Shown here piece after piece: positions 1 through 9,471 of a DNA stretch of 64,000 nt (positions are counted from its first letter, which is position 1; every line of letters begins with the position of its first letter). The stretch is from CAYRWR01 sp964428015 (GTDB taxonomy: Bacteria; Spirochaetota; Brevinematia; Brevinematales; CAYRWR01): positions 1 through 64,000 of the forward strand of contig CAYRWR010000016.1 in NCBI GenBank assembly GCA_964428015.1. The letters are read 5' to 3'. The notes beneath the pieces were generated by a model. The model made no database searches. It saw only the letters and a program-made list of their open reading frames with translations, and was not told the DNA's origin. The position numbers were made by a program, and so were the translations under genes.

Positions 1-341
1 ATGTTATATTCTTCCAATTTTTTTTGGATTAATTCATCATTGAATACAATTTTACGATTTCTATTTATTAAATAATAAATGAGCAATATAATAAAAATTA
101 CTCCCATACTGATAAAATAAATCTTTGAATATAGATCATAATTAATGTTTTTAGATACATCAGGGTTACCTGTTAAGGCAATGAAAATGGTAAATACAAT
201 TGCTATACAAAAATAAAGTCCAATCAACACTATAGGAAAGTATGAAAATATATCATTCATAAGGAAAAACTTTCTATTTCTTTTACTATTTGCCAGATAA
301 TCTTCCAAAATATTTTCCACTACCAACGAAGTATAATGCAT
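1..341 (-). CDS. Membrane protein of unknown function, C-terminus beyond window edge
   Basis: The reading frame starts at an ATG at 341-339 and stays open to the left edge, giving about 113 residues. A good ribosome site (GGAGGAG) lies 4-5 bases before the ATG. Two hydrophobic segments are visible, at about residues 33-54 and 74-92, separated by a polar stretch of about 18 residues and followed by a basic, then charged region. This suggests two membrane spans with a cytoplasmic tail that continues outside the window. I do not recognise a family. It starts 50 bases after the stop of the restriction gene on the same strand, so it may be the last gene of the defence operon and could supply a membrane component, but that is inference from position only. 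Confidence 0.6.
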   Translation of the reverse strand, partial: MHYTSLVVENILEDYLANSKRNRKFFLMNDIFSYFPIVLIGLYFCIAIVFTIFIALTGNPDVSKNINYDLYSKIYFISMGVIFIILLIYYLINRNRKIVFNDELIQKKLEEYN

Positions 342-390
342 AATCTCCTCCCTGTAATAAAAAGTCTATTTACTAATCCCATTTAAAATA

Positions 391-3078
391 TCAATCATCC
401 TTGTACTTTCTAAAATTCCTCACTAGACTTTCAAATGAATCCGGTTTGTAATTATTAAAATCTTCTTCATCAACAAAAACGAAATCATATGTAACTTTCT
501 TTTGTGAATTATTTATGTCTTCACACCATTTCTTTAGTCTAGCAGTTTTTAGGGGGACATCCAAGTCTTCCAGACCTTTTGTTTCAATGATGTAAATATG
601 CTTATCATCAGTCTTAACAATGAAATCAGGGTAATAATTTGAAATATTGCCATCAGCATTTACATAGTCAATATTAAAGTGCACAGCCATATAGTTTTTA
701 GCATAGCTTATTACATCTGTACACTTTTCAAGGAATGATGCGAACAGTAATTCAAGATGGCTATCACCAATGATTTTATTAAAAATACTTTTTTGAGGAA
801 TTAAGAAGCCCTGGTCTTTTACTACGAAAGGACGAGTCTGTTTGAGTTTAATGTAATCTCTGATTTCAGCACTACCTTTATCCTGAATAGTTAATTCATT
901 GATTTTCTTTTTAAAAGTTTCAATAATGGTTTTTGTAGCTTCCAGTTCAGATAGATTTCTAAGAGTATTTAGGTCATCAATTTCAACTGGTTGTGTAAAA
1001 AGGTAAGTAGATACGAATTCCTTCACTTTACCATAAAGTACATCATATCCACTCACCAGTCTTAAATCTTTCATGATGATTTGAGTAAAATAACCAATTA
1101 CACTACGGTAGTCAGTGATTATGCTTGAGTCTAAAATTGTTGTATGATTAATATCACCTGTGGTAATATCTTTGAAAACTATCTCTCGTTTTTCTTCTTC
1201 TGTAAATTGATGATATTCTACTTTTTTAGTGCTAAAAGAGGATGGTGATAATTCTTCTAAGCGTTTATACTCTCTATAAATTCTTGCGGACAGAACTGGG
1301 ATTTCAATATCCAGTTTGTCCACATCTTTTTTAGTGTTTTCATTATCTATTTCTATAATGATAGGAGCTTTTGGTTCTGTTCCGGCACCCATGGCTTTAT
1401 GTTCAAGTTGGACTCCTTCACTCTGAATAGATTCAACAAAATCCATAAACGCGTCAGTACCAACTACGCTGACATATTCTGTTGCCTCGGTTCCAGGATA
1501 CATTCGGCGCAATCCTCGTCCTAGTGTCTGTTCAGGGAGGATATTACTTTGAGCAGCATAAGCTCGGAGTCCTACGATAGTAGTTACATTGCGAACATCC
1601 CATCCTTCTTTTAATACAAGAACGGACACAATCACTTTATAGGGACTTTCCCAACTGTCGATTTTATTCGAAGCTTTGCGAAGTTTATCCAATTCTTCCA
1701 GACTTTTCTTTGTGTCCGACTCTGAGATTTCTCCATTGTTTTTAGTATGGATTACTAACACACTATCTTGAAACTCTGGGTAACTACTTTCCAGATATTC
1801 AGCAACATCATCACAGTTTTTAGTATCATCCGTCATGATAAATAAGACTGCTTTTTTCCCTAACTTCTCATTTTCATGATATGCCTTTCTCCATTCTTCG
1901 ACACCAAGGGCGATATAGTCGGCGTATTTTTCGGTATATTTCGAGCTTTTTCGTTCTGAAAGTTTGGCACGACTGGCAGAATCAGGAAGAACTGGATGTT
2001 TTACTACATTCTGTGTAATAGCCTCTACTAGTGGGTAATCACTGACTGTCTGTACAAAAATAGCTCCATTATTATGTTTGGGAGTTGCAGTAACATCAAC
2101 CTGAAGAGATAAAAAGTGATCCTTTTGTTTTAGTCGATTGTGAATATCAGCAATGGACTGAAACCAGGCAAGGCGTGCATCATGGATATGATGGGCTTCA
2201 TCGTTTATTACAATAAGTTCATCAATTTCCCGAACGATCACACCGAGATCTATTTTAGAATCATTTGTTTTTCCAACCGGGCGCTTGCCAAGAAAATAGT
2301 CCTCCAAGTTATCATCCTCATAACTGGGTTCTACATCACTTCCTGAATAAACACGGTGTATATTGGTTAGGAAGATATTCCCGGATTTTCGTACTATAGA
2401 GACATCATCCTGAATATGAAGAGTTATTTGAAAATCGTCCTGCCAGTTTTGACCTTCATAGCCATTATCGGGAAGAAGGGGATCATTCCAGAAAATTTTT
2501 AATCCGTCAAAGTCGGTTCTCAAGCGGTCAAGTACAATTATATTAGGTGCGATGACCAGAAAATTGGTAGACAGCTTTGAATCCTCTACATAAAGCTTGT
2601 GATAATAACACCAGGTTATGATGAGACTCATTACTTTGGTTTTACCACTTCCTGTAGCCATTTTTATTACAAGGCGAAGCCATTCTTCATCAAACATTCC
2701 GGTTGAGACAGCTTCAGAGGAGTCATATTTAATCAGATCATATTTATCTTTCACCTGGGCTACTTCGTAGAGATAGATGATTGTTTCAACCGCCTCTCGC
2801 TGAGCAAAATAGTATTTAAACTCACTCAACGTACCATCAGATTTGGCAACCATGTGCTCTGTGTTAAACCACCAATTGAGCAGGGCTTGTGACGTTTCAG
2901 ATGCCCCTTTATATTTACTGTCTCTCCAATCTTTGATTTCTTTACGTATTTTATGTACTAGTGGAGGAAGGAGTTTTTCGTAACTGCTTTCTCTTAATGT
3001 TTCATCAGCAGGAAACCAACGAAATTCTGGATTAAGTTGTTCAAACGGTGAACTGGGGAATGAGGGATGAATAGCCAT
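391..3078 (-). CDS. res: Type III restriction enzyme, Res subunit (helicase-nuclease)
   Basis: An 895-residue protein that would translocate on DNA and cut it as part of a type III restriction-modification system. Visible superfamily 2 helicase motifs are Walker A (ATGSGKT, about residues 141-147), DEAH (INDEAHH, about 295) and motif III (VTATPK). A late segment with QTLGRGLRRM matches motif VI. The C-terminus carries a PD-(D/E)XK nuclease pattern (YYPDFIV followed by IIETKG, about residues 825-845), as expected for Res. The ATG overlaps the TAA of the preceding mod reading frame (TAATG), so translation is probably coupled. Length and domain order are normal and no damage is seen, which contrasts with the interrupted methyltransferase upstream. 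A Res without working Mod should be inactive or toxic, so the state of mod matters. Confidence 0.9.
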   Translation of the reverse strand: MAIHPSFPSSPFEQLNPEFRWFPADETLRESSYEKLLPPLVHKIRKEIKDWRDSKYKGASETSQALLNWWFNTEHMVAKSDGTLSEFKYYFAQREAVETIIYLYEVAQVKDKYDLIKYDSSEAVSTGMFDEEWLRLVIKMATGSGKTKVMSLIITWCYYHKLYVEDSKLSTNFLVIAPNIIVLDRLRTDFDGLKIFWNDPLLPDNGYEGQNWQDDFQITLHIQDDVSIVRKSGNIFLTNIHRVYSGSDVEPSYEDDNLEDYFLGKRPVGKTNDSKIDLGVIVREIDELIVINDEAHHIHDARLAWFQSIADIHNRLKQKDHFLSLQVDVTATPKHNNGAIFVQTVSDYPLVEAITQNVVKHPVLPDSASRAKLSERKSSKYTEKYADYIALGVEEWRKAYHENEKLGKKAVLFIMTDDTKNCDDVAEYLESSYPEFQDSVLVIHTKNNGEISESDTKKSLEELDKLRKASNKIDSWESPYKVIVSVLVLKEGWDVRNVTTIVGLRAYAAQSNILPEQTLGRGLRRMYPGTEATEYVSVVGTDAFMDFVESIQSEGVQLEHKAMGAGTEPKAPIIIEIDNENTKKDVDKLDIEIPVLSARIYREYKRLEELSPSSFSTKKVEYHQFTEEEKREIVFKDITTGDINHTTILDSSIITDYRSVIGYFTQIIMKDLRLVSGYDVLYGKVKEFVSTYLFTQPVEIDDLNTLRNLSELEATKTIIETFKKKINELTIQDKGSAEIRDYIKLKQTRPFVVKDQGFLIPQKSIFNKIIGDSHLELLFASFLEKCTDVISYAKNYMAVHFNIDYVNADGNISNYYPDFIVKTDDKHIYIIETKGLEDLDVPLKTARLKKWCEDINNSQKKVTYDFVFVDEEDFNNYKPDSFESLVRNFRKYKDD

Positions 3079-4313
3079 TATTTATCTCCTACCGCTACGT
3101 CGATGATCTTCATGGTGTCATTGCCGAAGATGTCGACTACTTTTACGGCTACTTTGTACCTGCCGGGTTTGCAGTCGTGGTAGGGAGTGACCAGCTCCAG
3201 GGAGCGGTCTTTTTTGGTACGGAAGCTCTGCCACTCGTTTTCAAAGATAAAGTCCCCGGTCCAGACTTCCTCGAACTCCCCGCTGGCTTCGTTTATGACC
3301 CGCACTATCTCCCGCTTGGACTCAAAGTCGAAGTCCACGCTCCAGTAGTCGATCCAGTCTGTCCACTTCTGTGTCAGGATTTCTTTGGTGACTATGCCGT
3401 CTTTGTCTTTTATTACCTTGATGATCTTCCCGCCCTCGACTACTATCTTGTTTTTACCCTGAGTCAGGGATGCGGCGGCATTGTCCACCGAATCCTGGGA
3501 GTAGAAAACCGAAAAGTCGCATAGTTCCACGGCTATCTGTTTCTTTTTAACCAAGGGCTTGACCTCTATGTAGCTGACATCATAAAAGACGATCTGGTTC
3601 TTTTCAATAGCTCTTTTATCAAAGACTTCGCGGGGGATATACTTGAGGGCCAGGTCTATGCCCTTGCTTTTGGCCTCTTCCTGGATATTGGGGAAGAGCC
3701 CCATCTCAAACTCAAAAGCCAGAATGTCGGCCCGGCTGATACGCTTCTCTCGGCACTCCAGGATGATCTCTTCCACAAAGAGGCGGGTCACGGGAAGATT
3801 GATGGGCCCCACGGCCACTATGCGCCCGGCTTTTTTGCCGTGGAAGCACTTGAAATTGTCCACCGTTTCCGCTTTGTAGGCCTTGAGGATAAGGGCGATA
3901 AAGTCGTTTTCCTTCTGCTGGAGCTGCCTCTGCTGTTCTTCTTCCCGCAGATTCAGGTTGACCCCGATATAGTGGGCCCGTTCGTACTTGCCCAGATTGA
4001 GGATATCAAAAGCCCTGAAGTCCTTACCCTCTTCCTTCATCTGCCGCTGAACGCCGATCATGCGCTTGCGGGTGGTATGAATGGCGAACTTGCCCAGGTC
4101 AGAGCCTATCCATTTACGGCCTAGCTTTTCTGCTACCGCCAGGGTAGTCCCGGAGCCGCAAAAGAAATCGGCCACTATATCATTTTCATTAGAGCTAGCT
4201 TTGATGATACGTTCAGCAATTGTTTCTGGTTTTTGTGTTGCATAACCTGTATTTTGAGTTTTATCCGCTGGTTGAAGACAAGCAATTCTCCAAACATCAT
4301 CAATTCTTTTCAT
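3078..4313 (-). CDS. Mod C-terminal reading frame (AdoMet-binding part)
   Basis: This is the 411-residue downstream fragment of the interrupted mod gene. Its first methionine is internal to the ancestral protein and has no ribosome site in front, so independent translation is doubtful. It holds motif I (DFFCGSGTT, about residues 49-57), the KWIGSD segment after it, and a long C-terminal part typical of type III Mod. On its own it lacks the DPPF catalytic motif and should not methylate DNA. Confidence 0.7.
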   Translation of the reverse strand: MKRIDDVWRIACLQPADKTQNTGYATQKPETIAERIIKASSNENDIVADFFCGSGTTLAVAEKLGRKWIGSDLGKFAIHTTRKRMIGVQRQMKEEGKDFRAFDILNLGKYERAHYIGVNLNLREEEQQRQLQQKENDFIALILKAYKAETVDNFKCFHGKKAGRIVAVGPINLPVTRLFVEEIILECREKRISRADILAFEFEMGLFPNIQEEAKSKGIDLALKYIPREVFDKRAIEKNQIVFYDVSYIEVKPLVKKKQIAVELCDFSVFYSQDSVDNAAASLTQGKNKIVVEGGKIIKVIKDKDGIVTKEILTQKWTDWIDYWSVDFDFESKREIVRVINEASGEFEEVWTGDFIFENEWQSFRTKKDRSLELVTPYHDCKPGRYKVAVKVVDIFGNDTMKIIDVAVGDK

Positions 4314-4418
4314 TTCTCTTATTTGATATTGAACATTACCATTTTCATCTTTTGCATTTATGGCTTTTCCTTCGAAATATTTTCTTTTTAGTTGTTTTAC
4401 AGGTTCATCTCTTTTTTC

Positions 4419-5189
4419 TTATTGTGGATTAAATATATAATTTGTATTTATATTTTTATTGTAAAAAAGAATTCTATCATGTGCGGATGACCATTTTCTT
4501 GTTCCTGATGCCATTTTATTATAATAGTACCAAGCTATATCACCTAAAAAATTTTGTTTCCCCATTATTTCATCTAGGACTAACTTCATGTATGCAGAAG
4601 TTTTCCAATCGCAATGCACATAAATACTCCCATCTTCCGCCAGTAAATCCCGCATCAGTACCAGCCGCTCATAGATCATAGCTATGAAACTGTCAGCACC
4701 CTTACCCCAGGTGTCACGATAGGCCAGCTCTTCCAGCACATTTGGCTTTTTGGTAAAAGTATCGTCGCCGATCTCAATATCCATACTAAAGTCTGCACCC
4801 ACATCGAAGGGCGGGTCAATGTAGATGAGCTTGATGCCACCTGCTTTTTCTATCTCTTCGCGGATAGGACCGTTTTTGAGGCTGGACAGGATGAGCTTGT
4901 TGTCTCCCCAGATGAGCTTGTTGGACCAGCCCGCTTTTTGACGTCCCCGTTCATCAAAGAGGGCGAGCTGGTCAGCGGTATCTTCCGGCCTCTCAGCCCT
5001 GGGCTCATCCACCTGCTCAATGACCTGAAAAGGCAGTACGATATTGGTCACTTCGTTGGTCTTGCCATTCCAGATCAGCTCCACCTCCCGCTTGTCATCG
5101 AAGAGCAGGAAGCGGTATTTATCAGGCAGGGGCTTGCCCGCCTCGATGAGTTTAGTGACTTCGCGAATTTCGGTGTCGGTTAGTTTCAT
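4419..5189 (-). CDS. Mod N-terminal reading frame (DPPF catalytic part)
   Basis: This is the 256-residue upstream fragment of the interrupted mod gene, ending at the TAA at 4421-4419. It carries the catalytic IDPPF motif and the following YRDTWGKG and YVHCDWK segments seen in Mod proteins, but not the AdoMet-binding FCGSG motif. The start overlaps the previous gene by four bases (ATGA), which supports coupled translation from the DUF3800 gene. Confidence 0.75.
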   Translation of the reverse strand: MKLTDTEIREVTKLIEAGKPLPDKYRFLLFDDKREVELIWNGKTNEVTNIVLPFQVIEQVDEPRAERPEDTADQLALFDERGRQKAGWSNKLIWGDNKLILSSLKNGPIREEIEKAGGIKLIYIDPPFDVGADFSMDIEIGDDTFTKKPNVLEELAYRDTWGKGADSFIAMIYERLVLMRDLLAEDGSIYVHCDWKTSAYMKLVLDEIMGKQNFLGDIAWYYYNKMASGTRKWSSAHDRILFYNKNINTNYIFNPQ

Positions 5190-6046
5190 CTATTTTTCAC
5201 TCCTCTTGTGGGGGCTTTATCTAATTCATGCTGAGTTTCATAATGCCAGAAATTAATAGGCTTTTTTTGATCAAATGTATAAAGACATTGATTACTATCT
5301 AAAGACACACCTAATTTACCGGCTTTGCATTTATGATTAAATCTCTGAAGCAGTTTAAACCTGAACTCTTCCCTATTGGTGAATTTTTCCGGTACATTCC
5401 CAAAAAGTGAAGGAGTCTGTTGCAGTTCCCATTTTTTATATTGATTATAAGCGGTTTTTGAATAAACAGCTAACCCTGAAAACAGATCTGCGATTTGAAT
5501 AAGTAGCTCAATTTTCGAATCTTGTTCATTGAAAGTTGTTATTGAGTAATATGGGTCTGAGAAAAAATGACCAAATATTGTATGTGAATATTCTTGTTGA
5601 TTCCCTCTTGCAGATAAACAGTCACGGATTGTATCCCAATCTATTCCACCTCTTTGATCCGGACGTATATGCCATGAGGCATTCTTTGGCCTTTTTCTCA
5701 TTGAACCATTTAAAAGATGATAGAACATCCTTTCATAATTAGCTAAATCATCACGTCCTTGAATTTCATGACGTGAATCTTGAGTGTCCCATATCAGGAC
5801 ATCAATTCTTATTTTAAAATTATGGAGATGTTCAAAAATGAAATTGATCATTTTTTCAGCACAATAAAAATATTTAGCATTATTAAATTTCTTCCATTTA
5901 AATTCAGAAACATCAGATGAAGTGAGTATTTCGGACATTAATTGAGAAGCATGATCCCAATTTGACCGTAGCAATGAAAATGCGGCTAAGCTTTGGTATC
6001 TTGAAGCAGTAATGTTGCTTTCGTCTGTGAATACTACATATTCCAT
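5186..6046 (-). CDS. DUF3800 family protein
   Basis: A 286-residue protein that begins with an acidic FTDES strand (residues 6-10) and has a later QIADLFSG motif (about residue 191). These are the two hallmarks of DUF3800, a family with an RNase H-like fold that is often found in phage and defence loci; the biochemical role is not established as far as I know. It sits between a KAP-type NTPase and mod-res, with an 18-base gap on one side and a four-base overlap on the other, so it is likely co-transcribed with the restriction genes. It could be an accessory nuclease of the system. Base composition is AT-rich like its NTPase neighbour. Confidence 0.75.
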   Translation of the reverse strand: MEYVVFTDESNITASRYQSLAAFSLLRSNWDHASQLMSEILTSSDVSEFKWKKFNNAKYFYCAEKMINFIFEHLHNFKIRIDVLIWDTQDSRHEIQGRDDLANYERMFYHLLNGSMRKRPKNASWHIRPDQRGGIDWDTIRDCLSARGNQQEYSHTIFGHFFSDPYYSITTFNEQDSKIELLIQIADLFSGLAVYSKTAYNQYKKWELQQTPSLFGNVPEKFTNREEFRFKLLQRFNHKCKAGKLGVSLDSNQCLYTFDQKKPINFWHYETQHELDKAPTRGVKNR

Positions 6047-6064
6047 TTACTTGAAAACACCTCT

Positions 6065-7969
6065 TTATTTCTCAACTTCAACCTTTTTTTTTGAAATACT
6101 TTTCTGAAAATATTCAACCAGTTTTTCTAGTGATTCCGCAATATCCTTTTTGAAAAAAGATTGCGGGTCAAACAATATGTCATAATTCTTTTGAGTATAT
6201 AATTCTTTCAGTTTCTTTAGGTTCTCAAATTCAGGCGCAAACTCTTCAGGCACTTTTCCATTTTGATATTTATAACCATATCTTTCTTGAAGAGCTATTA
6301 AAATATTTCTAGAAATTTCTATAGGCAGATCTTTCATCTTATTATAAAGTTCATTTACGTCTATAAAGCTAAAAATTGGAATTTTCATATAATTTGTGGC
6401 TTCATTTGGATGAATAAGATCATAACAAAAAGTACTATATTCATCTTTCAAGTTTGAAATTTTTTTGTTTAAATCGATTTGTATTTTTTGAAAAAGATTT
6501 GTGTCCGAGATTTTTTTAGTATATTCTCTTAATTCTACTAACTCAGGAATACCATCAGAATAGGACCATCCTCCATAGGAGTGATTTAACATATACCAAT
6601 CAATCTCAGGAGAAATTTTGTCTTTGATTTGATCTATTATAAATTTTGTTGATTCAAGGACTTCTTTTTCAGTTCTATCAATTAATCCCCATTTTGAATA
6701 AAGAAATAAAATATTGGCATAATGAAGAATTTCACCAGGATAACTATACACACCATCTAGCATTTCTTTATCAATAACTTTCACGAGAGTACCAAACTCT
6801 GTTTTGTTCATGTCTTTCCAGTTATTCATGAGTTTAAATAGGTTCTTCATATCTGAACTGTCGTTTACAGTGTTCTCTTTTTCATATTCTGATTGTAAGA
6901 AAGGAGATGAATAGTTACCATCAAAAATAATTTCCGGCCAACATTTGCGCAAAGGTATATATGTGTTTATAAGCATAATAGCACCAAATGTTTTATCTTT
7001 ATCTTTCATTGTTGTATTGTATTCTTTGAGATTTTGATCGTATTTTTCGAAAGCTATTATCGCATCTTCAATAGATTCCTTTTCCGTAATTAGGCTCATA
7101 CTTTTCTCAATATATAGCGCGAGAAATAATCTAATTACAATCCCAATATGCTCATCTTTTACTTTGTCTTCTAAATTTTTTAAAATAATATTCAAATTAT
7201 ATAAACTTTGTCGTATGGTTCTTAAATTTTTGCACTGGAGTTTTGATATTACAATTTGGCAGGTTTCCATTATTTTATTTTGATGTTTTTCAATTATATC
7301 TAAGTCTTTTATGAACCTAGTTAGGGCTACTTTGATTTCAGGTTTAATTGTAAATTCTATTCCTATAGTTTTTTCTTTAATTTTTAAGAATTCACTTTTA
7401 TCTGTATCATTACCGTTATCTTTTTTATTTGCAACCTGATCTTCGTTACCTATAAAAATCACTTTAAAATTTTGATCTATTATGTATTCTGAAAAGTAGC
7501 CAAATATTTGAGATGGTTTAAGTTGTGTCCGTTCTATATCATCGACTATTATCAATTTCTTTTTGATTCTAGATACTTCAATTTTAGTTCCTTTTTTGTC
7601 AATACCACCAAATGTAAGTGTAGTATCGGTACTTTTATCATTATTAAAATCGATATTTACACCCATTCTAAGAGCAGTTCTAATCAAAGCTCCAGCTATT
7701 TGAAAAGATTTAGATGATAATATTGGATGCAAGGCCTGATACATTCTTTTATCAATTTCTTCGGTACTATGAACTCCGAATAGGCTTAGATATATTATTT
7801 CATTTGGTTTCAAAATTTCACTTTTCTCATCATACTTTTCAAGAAATTTATGAACAAAAAAGGTTTTACCACACCCCCAATCCCCTTTTAAAAATATGGC
7901 AAATTGTGGACTTTCTTTTTTTTCGATAAATTCTCTACAATATAATTCGACTGTTTCATTTTCTTGCAT
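6065..7969 (-). CDS. KAP-type P-loop NTPase
   Basis: A 634-residue protein with Walker A GDWGCGKT (residues 29-36) and Walker B LIIVDDIER (about residues 139-147), followed by an IFIGNED sensor-like strand. This arrangement matches KAP-family STAND-like NTPases, which act as regulatory ATPases and are frequent in defence loci. I see no clear transmembrane insert, unlike several eukaryotic KAP proteins. The remaining 450 residues are helical, rich in lysine and glutamate, and not recognised; they may sense a trigger or bind a partner. The gene is AT-rich and lies 18 bases from each neighbour, in an operon with an HNH nuclease upstream and DUF3800 plus type III restriction genes downstream. Confidence 0.75.
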   Translation of the reverse strand: MQENETVELYCREFIEKKESPQFAIFLKGDWGCGKTFFVHKFLEKYDEKSEILKPNEIIYLSLFGVHSTEEIDKRMYQALHPILSSKSFQIAGALIRTALRMGVNIDFNNDKSTDTTLTFGGIDKKGTKIEVSRIKKKLIIVDDIERTQLKPSQIFGYFSEYIIDQNFKVIFIGNEDQVANKKDNGNDTDKSEFLKIKEKTIGIEFTIKPEIKVALTRFIKDLDIIEKHQNKIMETCQIVISKLQCKNLRTIRQSLYNLNIILKNLEDKVKDEHIGIVIRLFLALYIEKSMSLITEKESIEDAIIAFEKYDQNLKEYNTTMKDKDKTFGAIMLINTYIPLRKCWPEIIFDGNYSSPFLQSEYEKENTVNDSSDMKNLFKLMNNWKDMNKTEFGTLVKVIDKEMLDGVYSYPGEILHYANILFLYSKWGLIDRTEKEVLESTKFIIDQIKDKISPEIDWYMLNHSYGGWSYSDGIPELVELREYTKKISDTNLFQKIQIDLNKKISNLKDEYSTFCYDLIHPNEATNYMKIPIFSFIDVNELYNKMKDLPIEISRNILIALQERYGYKYQNGKVPEEFAPEFENLKKLKELYTQKNYDILFDPQSFFKKDIAESLEKLVEYFQKSISKKKVEVEK

Positions 7970-7987
7970 TCACATTTCCTTACTGTT

Positions 7988-8899
7988 TTACCCCGCCATC
8001 CTAAACCCTTCCCACCGTCTCGCCAACCTCTCCCTATCGGGATAGTCCTGCTTCTGCCCCGGTAGGATGATACGCGCGCCGTCCATTTCCTGCAGACCAT
8101 AGTGTAGCATGGGTCCGTCCTTTTCTTCCAGTATACGTTGCTGGATATGTATTTCGTAGTCGGGATTGATGCCCAGAATGTTTTCATCATAAGCGGCATG
8201 GTGGATTTTGCACAGCGACAGGCCGTTATATACTTCGGCCACCCCGTCCGGTTCGCCGTCGGGGATGATATGGGCCGCGTCCAGGAGCTCGGGATGGTGT
8301 AGACGGCAGACGGAACAGCGGTTGTCATAGGCATCTAGGATATCCATCCTGAATTTACTCTGATGGTAGCGAATTTTAGAAAGTGTCATTCCATAATTAC
8401 GAATATCCATTTTTTGATTGTACTGATCCTGAATGAGTTGCTGACTATTGCTCAGATTATCCAGTACATATGGATCGATTTCAACATGGAACTTCAATTG
8501 ATCAGGACTAGCATTTCTGATAAATACTGGATAAAAAGGATAATACCATCCTTTTTTTACAGCTTTGAAATATATCATAGGCAGGTTAAGACGCCCGGCT
8601 TCTGCTGCTTTTAGATTAACAGAAAATTCAGGATCTGTGCCCCGGTAGGCGTATTCAAAGATTCCTTGGTCGGTTTCTTTGTCATCGTACACACCCTTGA
8701 TAGAAGTGGCGATGGAAATGGGATAGTCCAGTTGTCTTGGAGTCCAGATTCCTTGAGCACCAATTAAAACGACCCTTTCCCCTTTATACTGAAATCCTTC
8801 GGTTAATAATTTCCAGGGGAGAATTTCACTATAGATGGTTTTTTGCTGACTGAGCCATAACATGATTTTGAGGCGGATATCATGTTCTACTGGATTCAT
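7988..8899 (-). CDS. HNH endonuclease
   Basis: A 303-residue protein with a C-terminal HNH nuclease motif: CSVC (about residue 196), then DAAHI, then an N followed by LCKIHH. These provide the zinc-binding cysteine pair and the catalytic His-Asn-His arrangement. The N-terminal 150 residues resemble the module found in front of many stand-alone prokaryotic HNH proteins (VVLIGAQGIW and FEYAYRG segments) and may recognise modified DNA, although I cannot prove that from sequence. The coding region for the HNH part is GC-rich and the middle is AT-rich, another mosaic in this island. The neighbours suggest a restriction-type defence role, independent of or cooperating with the KAP protein. Confidence 0.75.
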   Translation of the reverse strand: MNPVEHDIRLKIMLWLSQQKTIYSEILPWKLLTEGFQYKGERVVLIGAQGIWTPRQLDYPISIATSIKGVYDDKETDQGIFEYAYRGTDPEFSVNLKAAEAGRLNLPMIYFKAVKKGWYYPFYPVFIRNASPDQLKFHVEIDPYVLDNLSNSQQLIQDQYNQKMDIRNYGMTLSKIRYHQSKFRMDILDAYDNRCSVCRLHHPELLDAAHIIPDGEPDGVAEVYNGLSLCKIHHAAYDENILGINPDYEIHIQQRILEEKDGPMLHYGLQEMDGARIILPGQKQDYPDRERLARRWEGFRMAG

Positions 8900-8905
8900 A
8901 TTTCC

Positions 8906-8933
8906 CCTTTCAACCCCCGGCTCACCGGAAGCG
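8906..8933. repeat. Short intergenic repeat, copy 1
   Basis: A 28-base sequence beginning CCTTTCAACCCCC and ending CTCACCGGAAGCG. It closely matches a 29-base sequence at 9472-9500. Both copies lie directly upstream of a minus-strand start or between genes of the defence island. The role is unknown; they could be duplicated regulatory DNA or traces of recombination. Confidence 0.5.
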
Positions 8934-8950
8934 CACTATTTATTACCTTT

Positions 8951-9463
8951 TTACATATTCAGTAGATCCACAAAATCTCCACCCGCTGCCACGGGTATAA
9001 TAAATTTTGCGTCACGCAATTCATTTATTATCTGAGATAAATTAATGATAGCAATACCTTCTTTTTGTATCAAATCTACTTCTTCAACATTTTTTACGGT
9101 GTTTATTACCAGTTCTTTTCGATATCCTTTGGGAAATACATGATTCAATAATTTTATTTTATTGGGTTTATTGTACTTTTTTTCCACCCATTCCTTTACA
9201 CCCTGTATAAATTCTTCCGGGGTCCTTTTGGCGCTATCAGCTGCCCGTCCCTGCTTTTGGACTTCTTTTGGAACCTGAGATATATAACTCACCGGTCTCA
9301 TTGAGGCCTGTACTTCTATATGTCTGCAATCCAGGGTGCCATCTTCTGATATTTTCATGGCTAGCAGATCCATCTCATCTACCCCTAATTTCACACCTCT
9401 GATGGTGAAGTACCCCTGCCGATTCAGCCATTCTTCCACCTGTTCTTCCGCTAACTTTGCCAC
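8951..9463 (-). CDS. Uncharacterised protein with PD-(D/E)XK-like nuclease pattern
   Basis: A 170-residue protein starting at GTG (9463); an AGGA sequence lies about eight to ten bases upstream, and the ATG two bases earlier is out of frame. The N-terminal 60 residues show a restriction-endonuclease-like pattern: an early helix with EEQVEEWL, then GVDEMDLLAM, then RHIEVQAS, which could supply the E, D and E-x-Q residues of a PD-(D/E)XK fold with glutamine in place of lysine. I do not recognise a named family. It is the first gene of the minus-strand defence run and probably contributes to it. Confidence 0.55.
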   Translation of the reverse strand: MAKLAEEQVEEWLNRQGYFTIRGVKLGVDEMDLLAMKISEDGTLDCRHIEVQASMRPVSYISQVPKEVQKQGRAADSAKRTPEEFIQGVKEWVEKKYNKPNKIKLLNHVFPKGYRKELVINTVKNVEEVDLIQKEGIAIINLSQIINELRDAKFIIPVAAGGDFVDLLNM

Positions 9464-9471
9464 ATAAGATT

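Larger units (their letters stand above)
3078..5189 (-). pseudogene. mod: Type III DNA methyltransferase Mod, interrupted by one in-frame TAA
   Basis: Two same-frame reading frames (5189-4419 and 4313-3078) join into one protein of about 703 codons if the TAA at 4421-4419 is read through; the roughly 35 codons between them continue sensibly with no frameshift. The N-terminal half has the catalytic motif IV (IDPPF, about residue 124). The C-terminal half has the AdoMet-binding motif I (DFFCGSGTT). This order is that of beta-class adenine methyltransferases, including type III Mod. The middle segment (about 4180-4620) is clearly more AT-rich than both flanks, which suggests that the target-recognition part was exchanged by recombination. 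The start ATG overlaps the TGA of the DUF3800 gene (ATGA). A sequencing error, a true null allele, or readthrough are all possible. Confidence 0.85.

Noticed and set aside
7888..8334. A 148-codon minus-strand frame overlapping the HNH gene and the KAP gene start
   Set aside because: It covers the HNH catalytic region in another frame and has no domain; the HNH frame explains the DNA.
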